NCBI GenBank assembly: GCA_964400015.1
Contig: CAYNRR010000004.1
Span: 1-64,000 of the forward strand
Direction of reading: 5' to 3'
DNA from: UBA1234 sp964400015
GTDB taxonomy: Bacteria > Bacillota > Clostridia > TANB77 > UBA1234
Length of the DNA: 64,000 bases
Shown: positions 8,107 to 17,549 of the stretch, in pieces
How positions within the stretch are numbered: position 1 is the stretch's first letter
Layout of the letters: each line of letters starts with the position of its first letter
Notes under the pieces: model-generated
Told to the model about the DNA's origin: nothing
The model's input: the letters and a program-made list of their open reading frames with translations, nothing else
The model's database searches: none
Position numbers and translations under genes: made by a program

Positions 8107-8700
8107 TTATTTTTTGCATTTTATAACATTGAATCCTGTTTTTTTGTCCATTACTTCACATTCTTTAAACAGTGTGTTTAGAAATGTTATTGTACTTGGT
8201 GCACCATGTTTTTTGTTTATTACTAAATATAATATTCCGTTTTCTTTTAAGTGTTCTTTTGCGTCTTCGTACATTTTATATATAACACTTTTCCCTGCCC
8301 TAATTGGTGGATTTGTTATTATCACATCATATTTTTCTTTTATCTGTTCAAAGCCATCTGATTCAATTATTTTCACTTTTGAATCTACTTTATTTTTTAT
8401 TGCATTTCTTTTGCATAATTCAAGTGCACGGTGATTTACATCTAACATTGTAACTGTGCTTACATTTTTGTTTTTAGCAGCTATTATACCGATTACACCA
8501 TATCCGCAACCAACATCTAGTATATCTCCTTTTAATTCATTATATATCGTTTTCATTAAAAATGATGTTGCTATGTCTACATGATTTTTTGAAAATACTC
8601 CGTTGTCCGTTATAAAGTTAAATTGATTACCCTCTAGTTCATATTGTATTTCTCTTTCTTCCGATTTTACCGTTGGATCAGCTGTATAATAATGTTCCAT
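8107..8700 (-). CDS. Class I SAM methyltransferase, RsmC/YbxB-like
   Basis: Predicted SAM-dependent methyltransferase of the small RsmC-like type (about 200 residues, the single-domain form found in Firmicutes). Motif I is ILDVGCGYGVIG (residues about 61-72), the acidic SAM-ribose residue follows in MLDVNHRALELCKRN, and motif IV is ITNPPIRAGK, the N-P-P-x-R-x-G-K form of guanine-N2 rRNA methyltransferases. Likely substrate is 16S rRNA guanine, by family. Start ATG follows GAAAGGAAC. It lies downstream of the PcsB-like gene with a hairpin between them. Confidence 0.88.
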   Translation of the reverse strand: MEHYYTADPTVKSEEREIQYELEGNQFNFITDNGVFSKNHVDIATSFLMKTIYNELKGDILDVGCGYGVIGIIAAKNKNVSTVTMLDVNHRALELCKRNAIKNKVDSKVKIIESDGFEQIKEKYDVIITNPPIRAGKSVIYKMYEDAKEHLKENGILYLVINKKHGAPSTITFLNTLFKECEVMDKKTGFNVIKCKK

Positions 8701-8720
8701 TTTTGTTCCTTTCTATTTTT

Positions 8721-8746
8721 AAAGCTCACTTTAATGAGTGAGCTTT
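8721..8746. terminator. Terminator downstream of the PcsB-like gene
   Basis: Perfect 10-bp stem AAAGCTCACT / AGTGAGCTTT with a 6-base loop. The U-tract is short on the minus strand (TTTAAAAAT), so read-through into the methyltransferase gene is possible. Confidence 0.65.
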
Positions 8747-8754
8747 TGTTTTAC

Positions 8755-9885
8755 TTATTTCGCAGATATATATCCGTCTAATGGATTTACATATTTACCG
8801 TTTATTCTAACTTCAAAATGCAAATGTGGTCCTGTTGCATAGCCTGTAGAACCTACTAGCATTATTGCTTGTCCTTTTGTTACTTTGTCCCCTACTTTTA
8901 CAAGTAATTTTTGTGAATGTGCGTATAATGTAACTACTCCACCTCCGTGGTCAATCATTACTGTGTATCCATATCCTGATATCCAACCTGCTGTTATTAC
9001 TTTACCGTCTGCTGCAGCCACAACATTTTTTCCATTGCATCCAGAACCTGCAATATCAACACCTGTATGCATTTTATATACTTTTAATACAGGATGTAAT
9101 CTGTTTCCGAAATACGATGTTACTGTATAATAATTTGGCAATGGCCATTGCATTGTTCCACCTGTGTATTTACTAGTTGCAGAAGAACTTGACATTTTCT
9201 TTATTTCTTCTGTTAAGCTATCTGCTTTCTTTTGAAGTTCATCGATTGATTTTTCTAATAAATCTTCTTCTTTTTCTAGCTTTCCTAAGTATGTAACTCT
9301 AATTTCTTTTACGTCATTTAACGCAACCTTTTGCTCTTCCGCTAGAACTTTCTTTTGTTCGCATACAACTTTGTTTTCTTCTAATTGTGTCTTTTTATTT
9401 TCTATTGCTTCTTTTTCTTCATTTAATTCTTCTAGCATTTCTTGGTCGTATTCCATAATTTCGTCTAGCACTCTATATCTAAAGAAAAAGTCTGTAACAC
9501 TTTCTGATTGTAATAATGTATCCATTAAAGAAACCGATCCACATTTATAATATGCAATTAGTCTATCTTGTCTTCTTACATCTTTAATTTCGTATTCTTC
9601 TTCTGCTTCTTTTATGTCTACAATTGCTGTTTCAATGTTAGTTTCTAATGTACTTATTTCATTTTCTAAATATGCAATATCTGTTTCAGCAGCACCAATC
9701 TTTTGGTCTAAATCTTCTATATCGTTTAATGTTAATTTTTTATTGTTTTGAACTTTTTGCAAATCTTTTTTAGTTTGTGTTATATCATTTTTTGTTGAAT
9801 TTAATTGTTGCTGCATTGAAGATGTTGCAAAAACTGTTGAACTAAGTAAAGAAAATACTATTACCAAAGATATTAGTTTCTTCAT
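8755..9885 (-). CDS. PcsB/EnvC-like murein hydrolase: coiled coil plus M23 peptidase
   Basis: Extracellular peptidoglycan endopeptidase or hydrolase regulator expected to be gated by FtsEX. Order: signal peptide (1-20, MKKLISLVIVFSLLSSTVFA), long coiled coil (about 25-235) rich in E, K and L, then a LytM/M23 domain. Zinc ligands are visible: H273-T-G-V-D277 and H354-L-H356. 376 residues, normal for this architecture. It is the third gene of the ftsE-ftsX operon, 22 bases after ftsX, the usual PcsB or EnvC arrangement. Because both H-x-x-x-D and H-x-H remain, it should be an active enzyme rather than a degenerate EnvC-type activator; that is inference. Confidence 0.9.
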   Translation of the reverse strand: MKKLISLVIVFSLLSSTVFATSSMQQQLNSTKNDITQTKKDLQKVQNNKKLTLNDIEDLDQKIGAAETDIAYLENEISTLETNIETAIVDIKEAEEEYEIKDVRRQDRLIAYYKCGSVSLMDTLLQSESVTDFFFRYRVLDEIMEYDQEMLEELNEEKEAIENKKTQLEENKVVCEQKKVLAEEQKVALNDVKEIRVTYLGKLEKEEDLLEKSIDELQKKADSLTEEIKKMSSSSATSKYTGGTMQWPLPNYYTVTSYFGNRLHPVLKVYKMHTGVDIAGSGCNGKNVVAAADGKVITAGWISGYGYTVMIDHGGGVVTLYAHSQKLLVKVGDKVTKGQAIMLVGSTGYATGPHLHFEVRINGKYVNPLDGYISAK

Positions 9886-9907
9886 TTTGTTCCTCCTTTT
9901 ATAACTT

Positions 9908-11068
9908 TTAAACTTCTAAATATTTGTTGATTGACATAGAACTTCCAACACTACCTGTTCCTACCCCTAACAAAATCAATATAAGTGCAACCGTTGGAAC
10001 AACTTCATTTATGCTTGATAAGAAAGATAAGATTGCTACTTCACTTGAAAGTGATGCCATACCATTACACAACCACATAGTAATTAAAATAACAAATCCT
10101 GCACTGACAAGTCCTATTATTAGGCCTTCTATTACAAATGGTGCTTTTGTAAAAGTATCTGTTGCTCCTACGTATTTCATTATTGATATTTCTTTTCTTC
10201 TAGCATATAACATAAGTTTTATAGAGTTCATCATTACATAACAAGAACCAACTGTCGTAATTATAAAAATTGTAACTGCTAAAACCTTAGCTGATAGAGC
10301 AAGTTTTGAAATCAAATTACTGTTTTCGTTTACCATAACATCGTCTGCTTCTTCGCCAACTCCATCTAACGTTCTGATTTCTTGTGCAATTTGTTCTGCC
10401 ATACTAAGATCTTCTATTGTAACTATGTATGATTCTGGATATATGTCATCAGGAACACCTTCTGTCATACCTGCTGGCACTCTATCTTTAGCTCTTGCAA
10501 TCGCTTCTTCTTTTGAAATGTGCTGTACTTCTTTTACGCCGTTTAGAGCTAAAAGTTCATCTTTTAAATCATACTCTATATCGTCTACAACTATATCATT
10601 AGTTCCTTGCGCAACTCCAGAAATAAGCTTTATTTTTTCAATAGCTTGGTTAGCTAATCTATAATCTTCTATAGTAACAATGTAGTAATTTTCTTTTACT
10701 GTTGTTACTTGTTCTTCTCCTGAAGCTCCAACATTTGTATGTTCAACTTCTTTTGTTTTATAATCTATTGTCTTTACTGAATCTATTTGCATTATTTCAT
10801 TTCTTATATTTTGAATAGCTAAAGCGTCTGTCGCATCTATCTTAACTTCAATTTTCCCTGTTTTATAATCTGGAAAAACTTCTATCTTTCCTTGCGATTC
10901 TTCAAACATATCAAGTAAAAGATTTGCTCCATGAAATAGTACACAGAAAAAAGAAATTAAGAATAATGTAATAGTCATGATCGCTACACCTGACCAAAAT
11001 ATTTTTTGATTTTTTAAAATACTTGATATAGCTTCAGCAATCCAATAACTAATTGTATTTATGCTCAT
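9908..11068 (-). CDS. ftsX: Cell division ABC permease FtsX with duplicated ectodomain
   Basis: Membrane partner of FtsE. Four membrane helices: one near residues 25-48, and three in the C-terminal third (about 268-290, 312-335, 355-378). FtsX proteins are usually near 300 residues; this one has 386 because the extracellular region between helices 1 and 2 holds two similar subdomains, marked by ENYYIVTIEDYRLANQAIEKI and by PESYIVTIEDLSMAEQIAQEI about 90 residues later, each ending in a GV-x-x-(A/E)-x-D-(I/V) strand. The ectodomain is what contacts the PcsB-type hydrolase. The gene overlaps the end of ftsE by 20 bases, so the two are translationally coupled. Confidence 0.93.
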   Translation of the reverse strand: MSINTISYWIAEAISSILKNQKIFWSGVAIMTITLFLISFFCVLFHGANLLLDMFEESQGKIEVFPDYKTGKIEVKIDATDALAIQNIRNEIMQIDSVKTIDYKTKEVEHTNVGASGEEQVTTVKENYYIVTIEDYRLANQAIEKIKLISGVAQGTNDIVVDDIEYDLKDELLALNGVKEVQHISKEEAIARAKDRVPAGMTEGVPDDIYPESYIVTIEDLSMAEQIAQEIRTLDGVGEEADDVMVNENSNLISKLALSAKVLAVTIFIITTVGSCYVMMNSIKLMLYARRKEISIMKYVGATDTFTKAPFVIEGLIIGLVSAGFVILITMWLCNGMASLSSEVAILSFLSSINEVVPTVALILILLGVGTGSVGSSMSINKYLEV

Positions 11069-11744
11069 TTATATACACACCTTTCTTTATGTCACTACAA
11101 ACAGTACCATCTTCAATTGTTATTACTCTTTTTTGCATTTTATCAACTATATCTTTTGCATGAGTTGCAACCACTACTGTTGTTCCTCTTCTATTTATGT
11201 CGTTTAATAATGACATTATCTCCCAAGCTGTGTCAGGATCTAAGTTACCAGTAGGTTCATCTGCTATAAGCATCATTGGATTATTAACTATCGCTCTAGC
11301 AACTGCAACTCTTTGCTGTTCTCCTCCAGATAATTGTTCTGGATATACTTTTGCTTTTTTTAACAAACCAACTAATGATAAAACATTAGGAACTTGTTTT
11401 TTTATTTGTTTTGGATTTGCTCCTATTACTCTCATTGCATATGCAACATTTTCATAAACTGTTTTGTCTGGCAATAGTCTGAAATCTTGAAATACTATTC
11501 CCATTTTTCTACGTAAGTAAGGAACTTTATTGTGTGGAATATTTATAATACTTTTTCCATTTATATAAATCTCACCCGACGTTGGTTCAACTTCTTTTAA
11601 TATCATTTTCATTAGTGTTGATTTTCCACACCCACTTGGCCCAACTATAAATGCAAACTCTCCTTTTTCAATATGCAAAGTGGTATGCTTTACGGCCTCT
11701 GTACCTGTAGAATATCTTTTACAGACATCATCAAAAATTATCAT
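11049..11744 (-). CDS. ftsE: Cell division ABC ATPase FtsE
   Basis: Cytosolic ATPase that drives FtsX. Walker A GPSGCGKST (residues about 35-43), signature LSGGEQQRVAVARA, Walker B LIADEPTGNLD and switch His in VVVATHAKDI. 231 residues, normal. ATG follows GGAGAG. First gene of the ftsE-ftsX-PcsB-like operon; about 220 AT-rich bases lie upstream, with TTGCTT-N17-TATAAT near 11875-11905 as a possible promoter. Confidence 0.96.
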   Translation of the reverse strand: MIIFDDVCKRYSTGTEAVKHTTLHIEKGEFAFIVGPSGCGKSTLMKMILKEVEPTSGEIYINGKSIINIPHNKVPYLRRKMGIVFQDFRLLPDKTVYENVAYAMRVIGANPKQIKKQVPNVLSLVGLLKKAKVYPEQLSGGEQQRVAVARAIVNNPMMLIADEPTGNLDPDTAWEIMSLLNDINRRGTTVVVATHAKDIVDKMQKRVITIEDGTVCSDIKKGVYINEHKYN

Positions 11745-11925
11745 TTATACTCTCCTCCAAAATTGAGTTGAATTACACGTATTTATTTTTATCAATTTCT
11801 TCATTTATATTTTGACTTAAATTTCATTTTTTTGTTTCATAATATTTCTATATTACTACATATTCACAAAAATTATATCAATATAATATTTCAAAAGCAA
11901 TATTTCACTATGTGAATTTTATGAA

Positions 11926-11959
11926 AAAAGTCTAAAACCAAAAATGATTTTAGACTTTT
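11926..11959 (-). terminator. Terminator after yitT
   Basis: 12-bp perfect stem AAAAGTCTAAAA / TTTTAGACTTTT, 10-base loop, followed by Us on the minus strand. Confidence 0.85.
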
Positions 11960-11963
11960 ATTT

Positions 11964-12815
11964 CTATTTTTCTTTAAATCCTTTTCCTATTGCTTCTGTT
12001 ACGGTTGTTACGATTGTAAATGCCGAGTTGTCGATTTCTAATATTTTTTCTTTTAATCTTGGAATTTGTTTTTTATTTACTACACACATTAAAATACTTT
12101 TTTCTTCATTTGTATATGTTCCTGTGGCATTTATTTTTGTACTTGTTCTTCTTAAAGTTGTATGAATATAATCAGCTATTTCTTTTTCTTTATTTGTAAT
12201 TATAAAAACGCCTTTAGCATAATCTGCACCTTCTAAAATCAAGTCAATCATTTTCGTCATTACGAATGCAGCAACCATAGAATACAAACCTATCTCTATA
12301 TTTTCAAATATAAATGACATTGCTGTTATTATAATTCCATCTACAACAAGTAATATTTCACCCATGTTTATATGTTGCTTTTTTTCATGTACAAGGCGAG
12401 CTACTAAATCAGTACCACCAGTTGATCCTCCTGCTCTATATGTTAACGCCATGCCAAGTCCAGATATAACGCCACCGTACAAAGCTGATAGCATTAAATC
12501 ACTTGTTATGCTTGGAATAGCTTCTCCAATTCTAATACCTAAAGAACAAAAAATCATTCCTATAAAACTTTTAATCCCATACTTTATTCCAAGAACTTTT
12601 CCTGTGATTAAAAATGCTGGAATATTTAGCAAAATCAATCCAATCTCAGCAGGTATGTCCGACAAATAATACAAAATAGTTGCTAGTCCACTAAATCCAC
12701 CAGTTGTAATTTTAACAGGAAGTAATACAAGTCCAATACTTATACCAACAAGTAATGCACCTACCATCAATACAACTATATTACTAGCTGATTTAACTAA
12801 TCCTTTGTTTTTCAT
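11964..12815 (-). CDS. yitT: YitT-family membrane protein (DUF161 plus DUF2179)
   Basis: Five or six membrane helices in the first 200 residues with the YitT hallmark GGFSGLATILYY and AGGSTGGTDLVARLV, followed by a cytosolic DUF2179 domain (about residues 200-280). Function in the family is not settled; transport has been suggested. I start at the ATG preceded by GGAGG, not at the TTG at 12830, which overlaps the ribosome site. It follows csaB by 15 bases, so the two are likely one transcript. Confidence 0.9.
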   Translation of the reverse strand: MKNKGLVKSASNIVVLMVGALLVGISIGLVLLPVKITTGGFSGLATILYYLSDIPAEIGLILLNIPAFLITGKVLGIKYGIKSFIGMIFCSLGIRIGEAIPSITSDLMLSALYGGVISGLGMALTYRAGGSTGGTDLVARLVHEKKQHINMGEILLVVDGIIITAMSFIFENIEIGLYSMVAAFVMTKMIDLILEGADYAKGVFIITNKEKEIADYIHTTLRRTSTKINATGTYTNEEKSILMCVVNKKQIPRLKEKILEIDNSAFTIVTTVTEAIGKGFKEK

Positions 12816-12830
12816 AAACAACCTCCACAA

Positions 12831-13928
12831 TTATTTATTTTTTTCAAGTTCTTCAATTATTTTTTCCATTGCGCTACGTCCCATATTAGCGAACTCAGTT
12901 GTTTTTTCAGTATAATCCACTTTGCTATTTTTCATATAATAATCAACTTGTTCAAGTATTTTTTCAACATCAATACTTTCATATGTGCACACCGAAGACA
13001 TATTCATCATTCCTAAGAATCCATCAACTTTTGGTTCGTAAGAAATTCCTATTGTTGGCACATTTCTTAAAACAGAAAATACAAGTGCGTGTAGTCTAAC
13101 TCCGATATTAACGTTCATGTACCCCATGGCACCCAAAATTTCTGATGGCAAATATCTGTTAGGCATCAACACTGTAGCATCTTCATGTTTCATTTTGTGC
13201 ATTACTATTTTGCTAATTTCTGCATCTTTTGGTTTATGAAATGGGAAAAATACAATTCTAGCATTATATTTTTCAACAAGTTTATCTGCAATTTCAGCAA
13301 AAAGATCCGTTCTGTCCTTGTCTCTCCATTCTCTTATTGAGAAACCAATTAAAGTTTCGCCCTCTTTGTAGTTATGAACATTATCCTTAATAATTTTCAA
13401 GCATCTTTCTGGAGCTGGTGGCTTCATCATGAAAATCATATCTGAAGACAAAAACATTTTTTCCTCTTTTATACCCATTTCTTTAGCATACTCCATAGCT
13501 TGTTTATCACGCATTCCAATAAGTTTTACACTCTTTTTATTAAGTATTCTCTTAGTCATTTTTCTGTATATATTAGTATTTATTGGGCCCATTCCTTGAT
13601 ATGAAACACAAACTTTTTTGCCTAATAACTGCGCTATTCTAACTATTCCAAGATAATACCAAATACTCTTTCTGCTGGTGATATCTTGAAACAACGTTCC
13701 ACCACCACTAACAACTATATCTGATTTTCTTATAGCTTTTACTACTTCTATAAGATTATACCTATCATATGCTTCTACATTGTATAGCTCCTTTGTTCTT
13801 TCAGGATTTGATGATAGAACAATTAGTTTATAATTTCTTTTAGCAAGCTCAATTGAAAAAGTTTCAATCATAGCTTCATCGCCAGTATTATTAAATCCAT
13901 AATAACCTGAAATAAGTACGCTCTTCAT
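12831..13928 (-). CDS. csaB: Polysaccharide pyruvyl transferase CsaB
   Basis: Transfers pyruvate from phosphoenolpyruvate to a secondary cell-wall polysaccharide; in relatives the pyruvylated polymer anchors S-layer-homology (SLH) proteins. Seen: N-terminal ISGYYGFNNTGDEAM, VVSGGGTLFQD, CVSYQGMGP and a C-terminal RLHALVF-x-x-L segment, all conserved in the family. About 365 residues. I choose the ATG preceded by AGGAG eight bases upstream; an earlier ATG at 13946 sits above that site. No SLH domain protein occurs in this window, so the anchored partner must lie elsewhere. Lies between rnc and yitT in a tight leftward run. Confidence 0.9.
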   Translation of the reverse strand: MKSVLISGYYGFNNTGDEAMIETFSIELAKRNYKLIVLSSNPERTKELYNVEAYDRYNLIEVVKAIRKSDIVVSGGGTLFQDITSRKSIWYYLGIVRIAQLLGKKVCVSYQGMGPINTNIYRKMTKRILNKKSVKLIGMRDKQAMEYAKEMGIKEEKMFLSSDMIFMMKPPAPERCLKIIKDNVHNYKEGETLIGFSIREWRDKDRTDLFAEIADKLVEKYNARIVFFPFHKPKDAEISKIVMHKMKHEDATVLMPNRYLPSEILGAMGYMNVNIGVRLHALVFSVLRNVPTIGISYEPKVDGFLGMMNMSSVCTYESIDVEKILEQVDYYMKNSKVDYTEKTTEFANMGRSAMEKIIEELEKNK

Positions 13929-13950
13929 ATTTTCAGCTCCTCTCATGCTT

Positions 13951-14622
13951 TTACTTTCTTAAAAGCTTTTTAATTGCTTCTTTAGCAGCTTGCATTTCGG
14001 CTTCTTTTTTATTTTTTCCCAAACCCTCACCAAGTAATTTACCTTCTGCAAAAACTTCCGATTTAAACATTTTATTGTGTTCTGGGCCATAAGAATCAAC
14101 TATCTTATATTCGATTTTGATGTCACCATTAACTTGCAAAATTTCTTGTAATTGAGTTTTATAATCTTTATTGCCTTTGTTGATAAATTCTTCTAATCTT
14201 CCAAGTATATTAGGTAAAATAAATTGTTTGGCATTTTCAAAACCAGAATCCAAATATATTGCACCAATTATTGCTTCAACACTATCTGCCAAAATTGAAT
14301 TTCTATATCTACCATTGTTCTTAGATTCGCATTTGCCAACTTGCAAAAAATCACTAAAACTATACCTATTTGCCACTTCTGCTAACGATTCTTCGCATAC
14401 GGCATAAGCTCTGGCTTTAGTCATTTCTCCTTCTGATAACTGTGGGTAGTTTTTATAAATATACTCACTAGATATAAGCTCTAATACTGCATCTCCAAGA
14501 TATTCTATCTTTTCATTATATTCTTTTTTACCATTTTCGTGGGCATATGAACTGTGTGTCAATGCCACTTCCATTAAGCTTTTGTTTTTAAATTCATATC
14601 CAATATTTTTTTCAAAAGTCAT
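13951..14622 (-). CDS. rnc: Ribonuclease III
   Basis: Double-strand-specific endoribonuclease for rRNA and mRNA processing. The catalytic helix NEKIEYLGDAVLE (residues 36-48; E40 and D44) and the second acidic cluster ADSVEAIIGAIYLD are present, with a dsRNA-binding domain at the C-terminus (DYKTQLQEILQ to KNKKEAEMQAAKEAIKKLL). The ATG at 14622 follows AGGTG; the frame is open further upstream to 14667 but without a ribosome site. Downstream of acpP and upstream of csaB, the common plsX-acpP-rnc order. Confidence 0.96.
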   Translation of the reverse strand: MTFEKNIGYEFKNKSLMEVALTHSSYAHENGKKEYNEKIEYLGDAVLELISSEYIYKNYPQLSEGEMTKARAYAVCEESLAEVANRYSFSDFLQVGKCESKNNGRYRNSILADSVEAIIGAIYLDSGFENAKQFILPNILGRLEEFINKGNKDYKTQLQEILQVNGDIKIEYKIVDSYGPEHNKMFKSEVFAEGKLLGEGLGKNKKEAEMQAAKEAIKKLLRK

Positions 14623-14708
14623 ACTACACCTCATTTTAATAAAGCAAAAAAATGATGAACGGCTCATATTAACTGTTCATCAAATTTTTGCATAAACAAA
14701 TTCATTAT

Positions 14709-14948
14709 TTATTGATTGTTTTTGATGTATTCTACAACATCACCAACAGTCATAATTTTTTCAGCTTCATTATCTGGAATTTGTAAATCAAATTCTTCTT
14801 CTAGAGCCATTATAAGCTCAACTATATCTAATGAATCAGCACCTAAATCATCTATAAAAGATGTTTCCATTTTTATAGAATCATCCTCAGCAGCTAATTG
14901 ATCCATTATAACTTCTTTTACTTTTTCAAATATTGCATCTGGATTCAT
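14709..14948 (-). CDS. acpP: Acyl carrier protein
   Basis: 79-residue acidic protein that carries growing fatty acids on a phosphopantetheine arm attached to the Ser of the DSL motif (GADSLDIVELIMALEEEF). ATG follows AAGGAGG. Promoter-like TTGACA-N17-TATTGT overlaps the end of plsX. Confidence 0.97.
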   Translation of the reverse strand: MNPDAIFEKVKEVIMDQLAAEDDSIKMETSFIDDLGADSLDIVELIMALEEEFDLQIPDNEAEKIMTVGDVVEYIKNNQ

Positions 14949-15003
14949 CCAAATGACCTCCTTTCAACTTTTGTTTTCATATGTCAAAATCTCTTATACA
15001 ATA

Positions 15004-15032
15004 ACAATAGTATATGTTTATTTAATTGTCAA
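15004..15032 (-). promoter_or_regulatory. Promoter of acpP inside the end of plsX
   Basis: TTGACA (15027-15032), 17 bases, TATTGT (15004-15009) on the minus strand; the -35 box uses the last codons of plsX. Confidence 0.6.
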
Positions 15033-16074
15033 CTTTTTTTGAAGTTTGTTTATCGTTTTCTGATATTTTTTTAATCTCGTTTTCAATAGTTTCAACTACA
15101 TTATTCTTTGCAAAATTTTCAGCTTGTATAAGTGTATATCTGACAATTTTAGCGTTTGCTGTGCCATGACATTTTACGATTGGTTTTTTTATGCCTAGCA
15201 ACAATGCTCCACCGTATTCACTATAATCCATTCTTTTCTTAAAAGATTTTAATGCAGGTTTTAAAAGCATTGCTAAAAATAATCTGAAAGGATTTTTTCC
15301 TAATTCTTCTTTTAAAAGTTTAGTAACCATTGCACCAATACCTTCTGTAGTTTTAAGTGCCACGTTACCTGTAAAGCCATCTGTTACAACGACATCAACA
15401 TCGCCATTAAACATATCTCTACCTTCTATATTGCCATAAAAATTAAAGCCGTCTGTTTCAGAAAATTTAAGATATGTTTCTTTAGTTAATTCATTGCCTT
15501 TTCCTTCTTCTGTACCAATATTTAAAAGACCGACTTTAGGTTCTTCCACGTGCATAACCTTATTCATATAAATTGAACCCATTGTTGCAAATTGGAACAA
15601 ATTTATTGGTCTACAATTAGTATTCGCACCACAATCTATAAGCATAAAGCCCTTTCCTGTATAATTAGGTAATAGTGGACAAAGAGCAGGTCTGTCTATA
15701 CCTTTAATTCTACCAACTAATAGCAAACCACCTGTTAAAAAGGCACCTGTGCTTCCTGCAGAAATAAAAGCATCTCCTTCGCCTTTCTTTAACATATTAA
15801 ATCCAATTACCATAGAAGAATCTTTTTTATTCTTTATAGCTGACGTTGGGGATTCTTCATTCTTTATTACAGAATCTGCATTAACAACTGTTATTCTCTC
15901 AGAAACTTCAGAAATAGAATCTTTACCATAAAATTCTTTTACTTTTTTATTTATAATTTCTTCTTTTCCTATTAAAACTATATCCGACTCAAGTTCATCA
16001 ATAGTATTTACGCAACCTTTAATAATCTCGTCTGGTGCATAATCTCCACCCATTGCGTCTACTAAAATTTTCAT
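15022..16074 (-). CDS. plsX: Phosphate acyltransferase PlsX
   Basis: Makes acyl-phosphate from acyl-ACP for phospholipid synthesis. Family start KILVDAMGGDYAPDEI, then GSTGAFLTGG and VVTDGFTGNVALKTTEG. About 350 residues, normal. I use the ATG with AAAGGAG nine bases upstream rather than the one at 16092. Followed by acpP and rnc. Its promoter region contains a short palindrome that might be an operator. Confidence 0.95.
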   Translation of the reverse strand: MKILVDAMGGDYAPDEIIKGCVNTIDELESDIVLIGKEEIINKKVKEFYGKDSISEVSERITVVNADSVIKNEESPTSAIKNKKDSSMVIGFNMLKKGEGDAFISAGSTGAFLTGGLLLVGRIKGIDRPALCPLLPNYTGKGFMLIDCGANTNCRPINLFQFATMGSIYMNKVMHVEEPKVGLLNIGTEEGKGNELTKETYLKFSETDGFNFYGNIEGRDMFNGDVDVVVTDGFTGNVALKTTEGIGAMVTKLLKEELGKNPFRLFLAMLLKPALKSFKKRMDYSEYGGALLLGIKKPIVKCHGTANAKIVRYTLIQAENFAKNNVVETIENEIKKISENDKQTSKKVDN

Positions 16075-16123
16075 AAGTAAATCTCCTTTCAAATTCAGGA
16101 TTTATAAGAATCAACTTATGTAG

Positions 16124-16164
16124 TCCTAAAATAGGATTATATTATAAAGTATATATTTTTGCAA
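16124..16164 (-). promoter_or_regulatory. Promoter of plsX with a palindrome at the start site
   Basis: TTGCAA (16159-16164), 17 bases, TATAAT (16136-16141) on the minus strand. TCCTA-AAA-TAGGA (16124-16136) lies right after the -10 box, where a lipid-synthesis repressor could bind; the sequence does not match the FapR or FabT consensus I know. Confidence 0.55.
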
Positions 16165-16167
16165 TAC

Positions 16168-16197
16168 AAAAGACTTGCTATTTCTAGCAAGTCTTTT
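16168..16197 (-). terminator. Terminator after tuf
   Basis: Perfect 13-bp stem AAAAGACTTGCTA / TAGCAAGTCTTTT with a 4-base loop. Confidence 0.9.
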
Positions 16198-16222
16198 ATT
16201 TATATGGTTATTTAGTTAGAAA

Positions 16223-17425
<1,203 letters not shown>

Positions 17426-17487
17426 TATAATTTCCTCCTTTAATTTTATATTATTTTTTAATATTGAAGTCTTAATTTCACGAATAT

Positions 17488-17516
17488 ATTTTATAAAACT
17501 TTATATTTATTTGCAA
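17488..17516 (-). promoter_or_regulatory. Probable internal promoter for tuf
   Basis: TTGCAA (17511-17516), 17 bases, TAAAAT (17488-17493) on the minus strand in the fusA-tuf gap. Confidence 0.5.
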
Positions 17517-17549
17517 TACATTCGTTATCAAAATATATCAGACTTTAAA

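Noticed and set aside
7926..8126. 66-aa plus-strand frame
   Set aside because: Antisense reading of tRNA-Gly and its promoter; no ribosome site.
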